Shown: one piece after another, positions 27,035 through 36,155 of the stretch
Layout of the letters: the number at the start of each line of letters is the position of its first letter
How positions within the stretch are numbered: the stretch's first letter is position 1
Assembly: GCF_947497125.1 (NCBI RefSeq)
Contig: NZ_CANMFI010000005.1
Location: 1-64,000, forward strand
Length of the DNA stretch: 64,000 bases
Direction of reading: 5' to 3'
Source of the DNA: an uncultured Polaribacter sp.
Lineage (GTDB): Bacteria; Bacteroidota; Bacteroidia; Flavobacteriales; Flavobacteriaceae
Translations under genes and position numbers: made by a program
The notes under the pieces: generated by a model
Told to the model about the DNA's origin: nothing
The model's database searches: none
The model's input: only the letters and a program-made list of their open reading frames with translations

Positions 27035-30000
27035 ATGGTTAAAAAAATACTGTTTTTTCTTTTTTTGTGTATTGCTATATCGGCACAAGCACAAACGAGT
27101 TCTAAAGAGTTTCGACAAAAAACTTTTTTAGTGAAGAGCGATACGCTTAAAATAGATACGGTAGCCATAAATCCACAAAAATTTAAAATTAAAGATGTTT
27201 CTTTTAAAATAGTTCCTGCAACAGAATACGAGATCGATTTTAGTAATGCTGTATTAATTATTGACTCTAAAAAACACACTTCAATTAGTGTTGAATATTT
27301 TACCTATCCAGATTTTATCACAAAAACATATACGCCTTTTAACGAAAAGATTATAATTAACGATGCTGTAAACACAGCAAAAGCATATCGCCTAACATCA
27401 AATGTAAAAAAAACAGAAACTACTCTTTTTGAAGGCTTACAAACAAAGGGTTTTATTTCTAGAGGTATTACTAGTGGTAACAATCAAAATGCAGTAACCA
27501 ATGCTGCTTTAGATTTAGAAATATCTGGTAAACTATCTAAAAAAGTAACTTTAAGAGCTAATATTTGGGATACTAACATACCGATTCAAGAAAACGGATA
27601 TTCGCAAAATATTACAGATTTTGATCGAATTTTTATAGAAATGTTTACTGATAATTGGCGTGTAAAAGCAGGTGACATTTCTTTACAAAACCAAGACAGT
27701 TACTTTATGCCAATTAATAAACAAATTTCTGGCTTGCGAGTAGAAGCTTCTATACATAAAAAATTAAAAGTTGCAGCTTCTGGGGCAATTGTTAGAGGTA
27801 AATTTAACAGTTACACATTTACGGGTATAGAAGGCAATCAAGGGCCTTACAAAATTTATGGTTTAAATAATGAAGCTGCAATTCTTATGATAGAAGGCAG
27901 CGAACAAGTTTTTATTAACGGAATTTTAATTGAACAAGGTGCAGAAAAAGACTATACCATAGACTATAATTTAGCAGAAATTACTTTTAACACTACTTTT
28001 CCGATTACAAATGATCTTAGAATTGCTGTTGAATTTCAATACGCTGACAGAAATTACAATCGATTTGTTACCTATCAAGAGGCAAATTACAGTAGCGAAA
28101 ACTTAAATATTAGCGCTTATTTTTACAATGAAAATGATGCAAAAAACCAACCGATACAAAATAACTTAACAGACACTCAAAAGCAAATTTTAGAAAACGC
28201 AGGTAATAATACCGATTTAATGGTTGCAGAAAGTGCTTATTTAAGTAATTATGATGAAAATAAAATACTTTACAAAAAAGCAATAACTGGCAGTGTAGAT
28301 ATCTTTGAACATTCTACAAATGCATCTGACGAACTCTATTTTGTAACTTTTACAAATGTAGGTGTTAACAACGGAGATTATCAATTAGAAAAAAATACAG
28401 CTATTGGCAACATTTATAAATTTGTTGGTATAAATTTAGGCGATTATAGCCCAATTATTGGTTTAAACGCACCTACCAAAACACAAACTTATGTACTTAA
28501 AGCAGATTATAAAACGAGTAAAAAAGGAACTATAAATACTGAAATTGCTTTAAGTAATAATGATGCTAATTTATTTTCTACGAAAGATGATGAAAACAAT
28601 GTTGCCTTAGCTACAAAAATAGATTGGACACAGGTATTAATTGATAAAAAATGGCAATTAAAAAGTACAATTAGTCATGAGTTTGTTCAACAAAATTTTA
28701 ACACAGAGCAAGGTTGGGAAACTGTTGAGTTTAATAGAGATTGGAATATTTTAAACAACAACGAAACAAAGAGCTTGTTTCAGACCGAAATAGCTCTTCA
28801 AAATAAAAAAGATGACTTTGTTTTATATCGGTATAATGACTTGAGGTATAAAGATATTTTTACAGGAAACAAACACGAAATACTTTCTAAAATAGCAGCA
28901 AATAAAACGTCTTTCTATTTAGATGCTAGCTTTTTAAAAAACACCTCTTCTTTAGAAAAAAATTCATTTTATAAAGTAAAAACAAAAATAGAACACAATT
29001 TTAATAAAAAATGGCTAGGTACATTTATCAATGTTGAAAACAATAGTAGAAAAAATAATGTTTCTAAAGAATACATTAACACCAGTCATCAATTTAAAGA
29101 ATTTGAAACTTATTTTGGTGTTGGAGACACTACAAATGTATTTGCGAAATTCGGTTTTAACTACCGTAATAATGACAGTATAAAAAATAATACTTTTACA
29201 GAAATAAACAACCGAAAAACACTCTACTTAAATAGTAATTTAATTAAAAAGAAAAACACTAATTTAAGTCTGTTTGCAAATTATAGAATTACAGAAAATA
29301 GTTTTTCTACTGATGAAAAATCGTTGAACTCAAAGTTGACTTTCAGTCAAAAATTATTTGATAATTTTATACATTTAAACACAGTATACGAAACCTCTTC
29401 TGGCAATATTGCTAGGCAAGAATATATTTATGTAAAAACAGAACCCGGTTTGGGTTTTTATACTTGGATTGATTATAATAATGATGGTGTAAAAGATTTT
29501 GATGAATTTGAAATTGCAGAATTTACAGACCAAGCATCTTATTTACGATTGCCAAAACCAAACTTACAATTTATACCTACTCAGAGAGCAAAATTCACAC
29601 AATCAATTATCATAAACCCTACTTTATGGTCTACCAAAAAAGGGCTTCGAAAAGTACTTTCTAAACTATACAACCAGACTTTTTTAAATGTAGAAAACCA
29701 ACAAGAGCGTATTGGTGACTCTTTTAATTTTAATCCTTTTAATTTTGATGAAAACAAGCTATTAAGCCTGCAACTAAACATAAGAAATAGTTTGTATTTT
29801 AATAAAAACCTACAAAAATACAGTACAACATATACGTTTGGTAAAAACACACAAAAACAACAATATTTTATTGGTAGTCAAGAAAACAACTTGTTATTAC
29901 ATCAACTAGAATTTAACCATAAATTTGCAGATTTTTGGCTTTTTGAAGTACTAGGAAAAAGTGCTAAAAATAATTTAAATACAGAAAACTTTACTAATAG

Positions 30001-30412
30001 AAATTACAAGATTAACTCGATCGAATTGGCACCAAAATTTAGTTTTTTATACAACCAAGACAATCGACTAACAGCTTTTTATCATTATAAGAATAAAAAG
30101 AATGAATTGGATAGTTTTGAAGAATTAAAGCAGCAAAAAATTGGTATCGAATATTTTTATATCAGCAGCAAAAAAAACCAGGTGTCAGCAAATATCAACC
30201 TATTTTTAAATAATTTTAAAGGAGATACAAACACACCAGTTGCCTATCAAATGTTAGAAGGTTTACAGAATGGTAAAAATTACACTTGGAATGTGCTTTT
30301 TAACCAAAAAATAAATGCTTTATTAAATTTAAATTTAAGTTATTTAGGCAGAAAAAGCGAGCTATCTAAAACCATTCATACGGGTAGCATTCAATTAAAA
30401 GCTATTTTTTAA
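27035..30412 (+). CDS. Large exported protein, probable outer-membrane beta-barrel
   Basis: The 1125-aa product has a signal peptide (residues 1-20, 'CIAISAQAQ' at the cleavage region). The rest is rich in alternating hydrophobic and polar residues and aromatic strand ends, as in outer-membrane barrels. A segment at about 285-345 ('EGSEQVFINGILIEQGAEKD', then 'YTIDYNLAEITFN') resembles repeat units found in SprA-like and other large Bacteroidota envelope proteins. A calcium-loop-like 'DYNNDGVKDFDEFE' lies near 815. It ends in a hydrophobic residue plus Phe, typical for barrels. I do not know its function; a link to protein export or motility is only a guess. Confidence 0.8.
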   Translation: MVKKILFFLFLCIAISAQAQTSSKEFRQKTFLVKSDTLKIDTVAINPQKFKIKDVSFKIVPATEYEIDFSNAVLIIDSKKHTSISVEYFTYPDFITKTYTPFNEKIIINDAVNTAKAYRLTSNVKKTETTLFEGLQTKGFISRGITSGNNQNAVTNAALDLEISGKLSKKVTLRANIWDTNIPIQENGYSQNITDFDRIFIEMFTDNWRVKAGDISLQNQDSYFMPINKQISGLRVEASIHKKLKVAASGAIVRGKFNSYTFTGIEGNQGPYKIYGLNNEAAILMIEGSEQVFINGILIEQGAEKDYTIDYNLAEITFNTTFPITNDLRIAVEFQYADRNYNRFVTYQEANYSSENLNISAYFYNENDAKNQPIQNNLTDTQKQILENAGNNTDLMVAESAYLSNYDENKILYKKAITGSVDIFEHSTNASDELYFVTFTNVGVNNGDYQLEKNTAIGNIYKFVGINLGDYSPIIGLNAPTKTQTYVLKADYKTSKKGTINTEIALSNNDANLFSTKDDENNVALATKIDWTQVLIDKKWQLKSTISHEFVQQNFNTEQGWETVEFNRDWNILNNNETKSLFQTEIALQNKKDDFVLYRYNDLRYKDIFTGNKHEILSKIAANKTSFYLDASFLKNTSSLEKNSFYKVKTKIEHNFNKKWLGTFINVENNSRKNNVSKEYINTSHQFKEFETYFGVGDTTNVFAKFGFNYRNNDSIKNNTFTEINNRKTLYLNSNLIKKKNTNLSLFANYRITENSFSTDEKSLNSKLTFSQKLFDNFIHLNTVYETSSGNIARQEYIYVKTEPGLGFYTWIDYNNDGVKDFDEFEIAEFTDQASYLRLPKPNLQFIPTQRAKFTQSIIINPTLWSTKKGLRKVLSKLYNQTFLNVENQQERIGDSFNFNPFNFDENKLLSLQLNIRNSLYFNKNLQKYSTTYTFGKNTQKQQYFIGSQENNLLLHQLEFNHKFADFWLFEVLGKSAKNNLNTENFTNRNYKINSIELAPKFSFLYNQDNRLTAFYHYKNKKNELDSFEELKQQKIGIEYFYISSKKNQVSANINLFLNNFKGDTNTPVAYQMLEGLQNGKNYTWNVLFNQKINALLNLNLSYLGRKSELSKTIHTGSIQLKAIF

Positions 30413-30464
30413 TTATTGGTATATTTATTGATATAATTTTACTAAATTTATAAAAAACAACACT

Positions 30465-31028
30465 ATGAAAAAGACAATATTATTCTTACTGCTATTAACT
30501 ACTTCTTTTATTTTTTCTCAAGAAAAAGAAGAAAAATACCCGCAAGACATAGATAAAAAGTATGAAGTAAAACTAAATGTTTTAAACTTAATTGGTTTTG
30601 AATTTTTAGACGCTTCTTACGAATATCTTATTAATGAAGAGTCTTCTTTTGGTATTGGCGCTTTGGTAAGTTTTAATAATGATAGAGATATAGACGAATA
30701 TCGTACCTTTTCTTTAACACCTTATTATAGAAGATATTTTTCTAACCAATATGCACGAGGTTTTTTTGTTGAAGGATTTGGTATGTTGCATTCTTATAAC
30801 AACAACAACTATGATTACTATTATGATTCTTATGGTAATTACTATGACTACAGCAATCAAGAATCTGTAACTCAATTTGCCGTTGGTATTTCTGTAGGTG
30901 GTAAATTTGTTTCTAAAAAAGGTTTCACTACTGAAGTCTATTTTGGTGTAGGAAGAAATTTAGGAGGAGACAATACTTCATTAGAAGCTGTTGGTAGAGG
31001 AGGAATTTCTTTAGGATATCGATTCTAA
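30465..31028 (+). CDS. Small outer-membrane beta-barrel protein
   Basis: The 187-aa product has a signal peptide (about 1-19, 'SFIFSQE'), amphipathic strands and a C-terminal 'GGISLGYRF' ending in Phe, the standard mark of an outer-membrane barrel. A Tyr/Asn/Asp-rich loop around 110-130 probably faces outside. It resembles small eight-stranded barrels of Bacteroidota, but the exact family is uncertain. It lies 52 bases after the 1125-aa gene and may share its transcript. Confidence 0.8.
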   Translation: MKKTILFLLLLTTSFIFSQEKEEKYPQDIDKKYEVKLNVLNLIGFEFLDASYEYLINEESSFGIGALVSFNNDRDIDEYRTFSLTPYYRRYFSNQYARGFFVEGFGMLHSYNNNNYDYYYDSYGNYYDYSNQESVTQFAVGISVGGKFVSKKGFTTEVYFGVGRNLGGDNTSLEAVGRGGISLGYRF

Positions 31029-31302
31029 TAAATCCTTTTTTCTTCTAGTAATCTTAACAAGAACAACCCTTTTTTAATAACACGTTAAAATGTGATTGTA
31101 TTAATAGCATTCCTAATATTTTCTTACACAAGCTTCTATTTATTTTAAATATGGAGTTTTGATATCAATTGGTAAACTAAAACAATACTGACATACACAT
31201 TAACTACAACATTTATAAAACTAGCGTTGCTTAGGATCTAGCGGTAAAAAAACATCTAATCAATGATGAATTTAGCACTTGTTTAAAGTTAGTAAAATTC
31301 CA

Positions 31303-31320
31303 ATGTTAAATTAATGTTAC
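31303..31320 (-). promoter_or_regulatory. Pho-box-like direct repeat, facing left
   Basis: Read on the minus strand the site is GTAACATTAATTTAACAT: two 7-base half-sites with a 4-base spacer. It matches the site upstream of the porin (36102-36119) at 17 of 18 positions. On the minus strand a TAACTTTA lies 11 bases beyond it, close to the spacing of activator box to -10 in known Pho promoters. It could instead act on the plus-strand gene at 31403 from about 40 bases upstream of its -7 element. Confidence 0.5.
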
Positions 31321-31361
31321 CAAATTATTACCTAAATGTTTCTTTTTTGATTTTTTTTGTG

Positions 31362-31369
31362 TATATTTG
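31362..31369 (+). promoter_or_regulatory. -7 element upstream of the YwqK-like gene
   Basis: TATATTTG matches TAnnTTTG and ends 33 bases before the start codon at 31403. Confidence 0.5.
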
Positions 31370-31402
31370 TGTAGTTACATATTTCACTTAAATATTTAGA
31401 TC

Positions 31403-31753
31403 ATGAAAAAATTAATTTTATTAGCAGTATTCTTTATAGCAGCACAGGGTTTTTCACAAGAAAACGAAACAACTTTTGAAAAAGAAGGAGAGTTAGTAAA
31501 AGCTACTTATTATTTTGATAATGGTAATGTTAAGGTTCAAGGTTTTTTTAAAAACAAAAAGCTAACAGGTACTTGGACTAGCTATGATATAAATGGAAAC
31601 AAAACACAAATAGCACAATACAACGAGGGTAACAAGGTAGGTAAATGGTTTATCTGGAACGATGCTTCTCTTAAAGAAATAACTTACAAGGATAATTTTA
31701 TTGTAAGTGTTAATGATTGGAAATCTGAATCTAGATTAGCTTTCAACGACTAA
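31403..31753 (+). CDS. Exported MORN/YwqK-like repeat protein
   Basis: The 116-aa product has a signal peptide (about 1-18, 'FIAAQGFSQE') and repeats of the pattern Y-x-x-G-x-x-x-G-x-W or F ('YYFDNGNVKVQGFF', 'LTGTWTSYDINGNKTQIAQY', 'NEGNKVGKWFIWND'). These repeats are the YwqK/MORN type. Databases often call such proteins toxin-antitoxin components, but nothing here supports a toxin pair. The product is small, secreted to the periplasm or surface, and of unknown role. A Pho-box-like repeat lies 83 bases upstream, so a link to phosphate is possible. Confidence 0.82.
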   Translation: MKKLILLAVFFIAAQGFSQENETTFEKEGELVKATYYFDNGNVKVQGFFKNKKLTGTWTSYDINGNKTQIAQYNEGNKVGKWFIWNDASLKEITYKDNFIVSVNDWKSESRLAFND

Positions 31754-31770
31754 AGAATTCATTTCATATT

Positions 31771-31816
31771 ATTCTATAAAAAAAGCAGGCTTAAAGCCTG
31801 CTTTTTTTTATAGAAT
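31771..31816. terminator. Bidirectional terminator
   Basis: The core stem GCAGGC-TTAAA-GCCTGC is flanked by A7 and T8 runs and by further pairing ATTCTATA/TATAGAAT at the ends. It sits between convergent genes and can serve both. Confidence 0.9.
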
Positions 31817-31828
31817 ATTTGTTTTTTC

Positions 31829-32998
31829 TTAGAAAGTATAGCCTGTCCAAGCAAAAACAGTTGCATCTGCACCACCAGAAGTACCAGCTGTTAAAGAAAT
31901 ACTTGCACCACCAGTAGTAGTATTCTTAATATCTAAAATATCTAAACCATTTGCAGTATTTGCAACTGCAGTAATAGAAGTAGCCTCAGTAGCATCAGAT
32001 TTACCATCTTGTAAATCTATTACATCACTAAAAGTTGCACCAGCTCCTAAAGCTAAATAAGCATTTGTTATTGTTGCAGTAGCATCTCTTCTAATTTTTA
32101 TACCGTCAGACATTTCTACACCGCTTGCATTGTTAATAATGGTAACACCATTAACTGTAAAATTAGATTCGTTGATGTCTGAAGGAGAATTACCATCTAA
32201 ATTACCATCTGCCTCTATACCTCTTGGGTCTGAAGTTACCGCTGTGTAACCATTTTCTCTAATTCCGTATAAGTTTGTACAAGTACCTACATATCCTTGC
32301 GAAAAATCGAACATATCATCTTTTGCATTTACAACCAAGATATTTGAAGCATCTACCGTTCCTCCAAAAAACTCAATTCCGTCATCATCTCCATTTAAAA
32401 TTGCAATGTTAGAAATAGTTGTTCCAGAACCTACACCATTTAAGGTTAAACCATTGTGTTCTGCTTCATCATCTATTCTTGCACCTGTATACTCCATAAT
32501 TACATAGTTTAAAATACCAGAATTGTCTGCAGCATCAGAACCTCCAAATAAAATAGAATTCTTAACTTCTGTAGCAGCATTGCTATCTGCACCATCTTGT
32601 CTACTTATAGGCGCATTTCCATTTAAAATAATACCACCCCAATCTCCAGCTTTTGGTATTGTTGCACTAGAAGAAAATTTAATTGGATTTGCAGCAGTAC
32701 CATCTGCTATAATTTTACCACCTCTTTCTACTAAAATATAAACATCTGTACCACCTGCTAAAGCATTGATTGTAGTACCTGCTTCTATTGTTAAGGTAGC
32801 TCCTGATTTTACTAAAAGAGCACCTGTTAAATTATGAGCAATACCCGAGTTTAAAGTTAAATCTGATGTTAAATTTCCTGCTAAATTTTGAGCAGTTACC
32901 TCACCACCTGTTATAACAACGTTGTCGTCTTCACTTAGAGAACAACTTGTAAAAATTAAACTTGCGATTGCTACGATTGATAAAATTGATTTTTTCAT
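31829..32998 (-). CDS. Beta-helix lipoprotein downstream of a TonB-dependent receptor
   Basis: The 389-aa product has a lipoprotein signal ending 'IFTSC' (Cys19) followed by 'SLSEDD', an acidic stretch like the lipoprotein export signal that sends Bacteroidota lipoproteins to the cell surface. The body is a repetitive right-handed beta-helix-like fold, with 'GALLVKSGATLTIEAGTTI', 'GGIILNGNAP' and 'DDGIEFFGGTVDASN'. Databases often label such proteins multidrug transporters without basis. It is the second gene after the TonB-dependent receptor (114-base gap), so I infer a surface partner that captures substrate for that receptor, by analogy to SusD, though the folds differ. Confidence 0.82.
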   Translation of the reverse strand: MKKSILSIVAIASLIFTSCSLSEDDNVVITGGEVTAQNLAGNLTSDLTLNSGIAHNLTGALLVKSGATLTIEAGTTINALAGGTDVYILVERGGKIIADGTAANPIKFSSSATIPKAGDWGGIILNGNAPISRQDGADSNAATEVKNSILFGGSDAADNSGILNYVIMEYTGARIDDEAEHNGLTLNGVGSGTTISNIAILNGDDDGIEFFGGTVDASNILVVNAKDDMFDFSQGYVGTCTNLYGIRENGYTAVTSDPRGIEADGNLDGNSPSDINESNFTVNGVTIINNASGVEMSDGIKIRRDATATITNAYLALGAGATFSDVIDLQDGKSDATEATSITAVANTANGLDILDIKNTTTGGASISLTAGTSGGADATVFAWTGYTF

Positions 32999-33112
32999 TT
33001 TTTTTTAATAATTGAATTTGTTTATTAATGTATCTTTTTACAAAATTGAACTATAAACGTTGCTTTTACTTTATCTAAATTTTAAAGAATTGTTATTAAA
33101 AACAAGACTTCT

Positions 33113-35821
33113 TTAAAAATTATATGAAAATCCTAAACTTAGATTAACACCTTTTTTATAATTACTTAACACAACTGTATCACCTCCATTAAACCCTGCT
33201 CTATTTAACTGAAAATCTGGGTTTAATAAGTTTGTTGCTTTTAATTTAATACTATAATTTTTGTTAAAATCATAAGAAGACACAAAGTCTAGTGTAGGTA
33301 TTCCTTTTTCTATAATATTCTCAAATCCTCTTGTACCAATAGAATATACTCTTTCACTAAAATAATTAAGCACTACAGAAGAAGTAAGCGTATTGTCTTG
33401 GTATTTTTTATTTAAAGAAATATCTGCATTTACTAAAAATGGAGTTGCTCCTTCTAAATTACTAGTTGTACTTGTAAACTGTGCAATAGAATTTTGATCT
33501 AAGTTAATATTAGAAACTAAGAAAGAAGTATTAACACCTGCCATTACTTTTAAATCTTGATCTTCTATTTCTAACACACTTTTTCTAGCTTCTAATTCTA
33601 TACCATATACACTTGCATCATTACCAACATTTAAATATGTTAAGGTATTCCCACCAGAAGGAATTTCGCTTCTTGCAATTGGGTTTTTAATGTATTTGTA
33701 AAAACCAGTAACTGTAACTAATTCTGACGAAGAAAAGTAATATTCATATTTTGCATCAAAATTATAATTATCTGATGGATCTAAATCTGGATTACCTTGA
33801 GATGAAAAGCTAATATCTTGGTATTTAAAAGGAGCCGTTTCTTTAAACTGAGGAAATGTATACGATTGGCTACCTGCAAGTCTAATAATACTGTTTTCGT
33901 TAAAATTGTACTTTACATTAAAACTAGGCAATACATAGGTTCTGTTTAATTTAGATGCGCCATCTACAGCAGATTGAGCAATATTTGTATTGTAAGTAAC
34001 CAACTGCTGAATGTTCTCGAATCTTGCTCCAAAAGAAGCTACTAAATTATCATTTAACTGATATACTAAAGTACCAAAACCACCAAATATCTGTCTTTTT
34101 CCTCTGTACGTAAAAGGTACAAATGCATTCGGATTACTTGCATTACCTCTTCCTGTTTCTAACTCAAAAATATTATTGTCTATAGAAGACTGGTTAAAAA
34201 CAGCGTCTGGATTTTCTACATCTATAGCAACTCTGCTAGAAAAATCATGGTTAAAAATTGTTGCAGAAAATAAACGTTCTGTATACCTGTAGTCTCCTCC
34301 AAACTCAAGAACACTAATATCTTCTTCATCTTCTTTTAACTTGTATGATAATTTTCCTTTTGCAGCATAATCGTTTTCTTCTAATTTTGCAAAATAACGC
34401 TCGTTTTCTCCTGCAGAACTTGTTTGTGGACTATAAAAATTATCTCTAAAAAGGTATTTATTAGTTCTTCTATCTGGCTCATTCCCTCTAATAAAATTTA
34501 AAGAACCTTTTGCTTCGAAGTTTACTCTTTCAGAAAATTTATAGTTACCAATTAATTGATTTACATACAACTCGTTGTTATTAATTTGTTGTCTTCTTTG
34601 AAACTCGATATCTCCGTCTTGCTCAGGATTATTAAATCCTAAATAGTCTCCGATAGATTGTTTGTTGTTATGAATAAATAAGTGGTTAAAAGCAATATTA
34701 TGCCCCTCGTCGAATTTGTAATCTAAGTTTGCCATTAATAATTGCGATACATTATAATCATATTTAGAGAAATCTTGATCCTGAAAAACTTCGCCTGAAC
34801 TAGTAGTTTGTTTTATGTTTCCTTCTAAATAATTATACTTTGCATCAAAACCACCAACTACAAAAAAGCTAAAGGTATCATCACCAAAATTATATTTTTT
34901 ACCTCCCGAAAAAGAAATACTCTTGTTTGTTTGAAGGTTTTGACTTTCTGGATTCCAAGAATTGTTAAAAGAATACTTTGTTAAATCGTTAACAGGTATA
35001 CCACTATTTTGAGTACCAAATGTATTTGTACCATCTATAGTTAAAAATTCTTTTGAAACAGTTTGTGTATTGATGCCCGCAGAAGCTCCAACACTAAAAA
35101 GACTCTTTTTAACCAACTCTTTAGATACAATATCAATATTTGCACCACCAACATCGGCACCTAAATCTGCTGTAAAAACTTTATTTACACCAATGTTTTT
35201 AATAATACTTGTATCAAAAAAATCTAAAGAAATATTTTTATATTCTGGGTCTTCAGATGGTAATGGCAAACCGTTTAATGTTGTAGAATTGTAACGATCT
35301 CCCAAACCTCTTACCACTACGTTTTTAGAACTCTTAGAAACTCCTGCTGTTTTAGCAACAGCTCCTTCTGCATCAGAAACTCCTTTAGCAGCCAATTCTT
35401 GCGCACCAATAGTTGTTTTAATAGAAACTGCTTTCTTTTGCTCTAAAATTAATGCTGTTCTCTTTTCGTTATTAGTAGTAGATTTGATAACAATCTCATC
35501 TAAAGAAACACCTTGCTCTGCAGCTAAAATTTGATTTAAAGTAACAACTTGTCCTACTTTAATTTCTATAGCCTTTTCGATAGTTTTGTAACCTAAAAAG
35601 CTAAAAGATATCGTTTGTAAACCTACAGGTAATTTTAGTAAATAATTACCATCAAAATCTGTTGTAGTACCAATTGTAGTTCCTTTAACAATTACGTTTG
35701 CAAAGGGTAAAGGCTCATTATTCGTTTCTTTGTCAGTAACCAAACCTTTTAAAGTCCCTTTATCTTGTGCTCCTAAGAATTGAGAAAAAACAACAAGAAT
35801 TATCAATAAAATTTTCTTCAT
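33113..35821 (-). CDS. TonB-dependent receptor (CarboxypepD_reg-like type)
   Basis: The 902-aa protein has a signal peptide (1-18), a carboxypeptidase-regulatory-like domain (about 23-105), a plug domain (about 130-235, 'VVVRGLGDRYNSTTLNGLPLPSEDPEYKN' features) and a 22-strand barrel ending 'LSLGFSYNF'. Such receptors import scarce nutrients across the outer membrane with energy from TonB-ExbBD. No SusD gene is adjacent; the beta-helix lipoprotein takes its place. The divergent porin and Pit genes suggest phosphate or a phosphorus compound as substrate. The upstream region has two TAACAT-type half-sites on the minus strand (35872-35894) and a -7-like GAGTTTTG (35845-35852). Confidence 0.9.
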   Translation of the reverse strand: MKKILLIILVVFSQFLGAQDKGTLKGLVTDKETNNEPLPFANVIVKGTTIGTTTDFDGNYLLKLPVGLQTISFSFLGYKTIEKAIEIKVGQVVTLNQILAAEQGVSLDEIVIKSTTNNEKRTALILEQKKAVSIKTTIGAQELAAKGVSDAEGAVAKTAGVSKSSKNVVVRGLGDRYNSTTLNGLPLPSEDPEYKNISLDFFDTSIIKNIGVNKVFTADLGADVGGANIDIVSKELVKKSLFSVGASAGINTQTVSKEFLTIDGTNTFGTQNSGIPVNDLTKYSFNNSWNPESQNLQTNKSISFSGGKKYNFGDDTFSFFVVGGFDAKYNYLEGNIKQTTSSGEVFQDQDFSKYDYNVSQLLMANLDYKFDEGHNIAFNHLFIHNNKQSIGDYLGFNNPEQDGDIEFQRRQQINNNELYVNQLIGNYKFSERVNFEAKGSLNFIRGNEPDRRTNKYLFRDNFYSPQTSSAGENERYFAKLEENDYAAKGKLSYKLKEDEEDISVLEFGGDYRYTERLFSATIFNHDFSSRVAIDVENPDAVFNQSSIDNNIFELETGRGNASNPNAFVPFTYRGKRQIFGGFGTLVYQLNDNLVASFGARFENIQQLVTYNTNIAQSAVDGASKLNRTYVLPSFNVKYNFNENSIIRLAGSQSYTFPQFKETAPFKYQDISFSSQGNPDLDPSDNYNFDAKYEYYFSSSELVTVTGFYKYIKNPIARSEIPSGGNTLTYLNVGNDASVYGIELEARKSVLEIEDQDLKVMAGVNTSFLVSNINLDQNSIAQFTSTTSNLEGATPFLVNADISLNKKYQDNTLTSSVVLNYFSERVYSIGTRGFENIIEKGIPTLDFVSSYDFNKNYSIKLKATNLLNPDFQLNRAGFNGGDTVVLSNYKKGVNLSLGFSYNF

Positions 35822-35871
35822 TTTTTTTATTTAATATATATGTGCAAAACTCTATCTTATTTGTAAATTTT

Positions 35872-35894
35872 ATGTTATGAGTAAATTATGTTAC
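35872..35894 (-). promoter_or_regulatory. Pho half-sites upstream of the TonB-dependent receptor
   Basis: On the minus strand GTAACAT (35894-35888) and ATAACAT (35878-35872) occur 16 bases apart. These are the same two half-sites found upstream of the Pit gene, but the period is 16 rather than 11. The -7-like GAGTTTTG follows 19 bases later, the same gap as at the Pit promoter. Confidence 0.4.
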
Positions 35895-36054
35895 TATTAT
35901 TTTAAGTTTACTAGAGTGTTAATTTGACAAAATTTGATAACATTTTTTTAATTTTAAAAAAACATTAGTTTTAAGAATAAGAATGAAATTTGAAACTATC
36001 TTTTAAGATAAAAATGTCAATATAATTATAGTTTTTGTCAACTTTTATATGACG

Positions 36055-36084
36055 AACTGCCATTGGCCATGGCAGTTTTTTTTT
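36055..36084 (+). terminator. Orphan rho-independent terminator
   Basis: AACTGCCAT-TGGCC-ATGGCAGTT forms a 9-bp stem followed by a run of T on the plus strand. No plus-strand gene precedes it: the upstream gene points the other way. It may end a small RNA transcribed within the divergent gap, or block read-through into the porin gene. Confidence 0.8.
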
Positions 36085-36101
36085 GTTTTAATAATACTGT
36101 A

Positions 36102-36119
36102 GTAACATTAACTTAACAT
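36102..36119 (+). promoter_or_regulatory. Pho-box-like direct repeat of the porin gene
   Basis: GTAACATTAACTTAACAT has two 7-base half-sites (GTAACAT, TTAACAT) with a 4-base spacer, an 11-base period as in PhoB and PhoP sites of other bacteria. A degenerate -7 element TTATTTG begins 10 bases later at 36129, consistent with an activator-dependent promoter. Confidence 0.55.
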
Positions 36120-36155
36120 CTATTTTGGTTATTTGCAGCGACAAAAACTAAAATT

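Larger units (their letters stand above)
31029..31402. other. Intergenic region with a reversed Pho-box-like repeat
   Basis: This 374-base gap has no ORF longer than about 20 codons on the minus strand and no recognised RNA. It holds a Pho-box-like repeat facing left (31303-31320), a near-consensus -7 element on the minus strand (TAACTTTA, 31291 down to 31284), and a plus-strand -7 element for the next gene (31362-31369). Two CGCTAG sequences about 17 bases apart occur near 31222-31243. Confidence 0.6.
35822..36155. other. Divergent intergenic region of the phosphate locus
   Basis: This 334-base gap separates the TonB-dependent receptor (minus) from the porin (plus). It holds, in order, a -7-like element and two Pho half-sites for the receptor, an AT-rich stretch with a further TAACAT at 35938-35943, an orphan rho-independent terminator on the plus strand (36055-36084), and the Pho-box-like repeat of the porin (36102-36119). 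No ORF of note was seen. Confidence 0.6.

Noticed and set aside
31403..31753. Toxin-antitoxin component (the common label for YwqK-like proteins)
   Set aside because: The protein has a signal peptide and MORN-like repeats, and no partner toxin gene is adjacent.
31829..32998. Multidrug transporter (a frequent database label for this lipoprotein family)
   Set aside because: No membrane helices beyond the signal; the body is a beta-helix.
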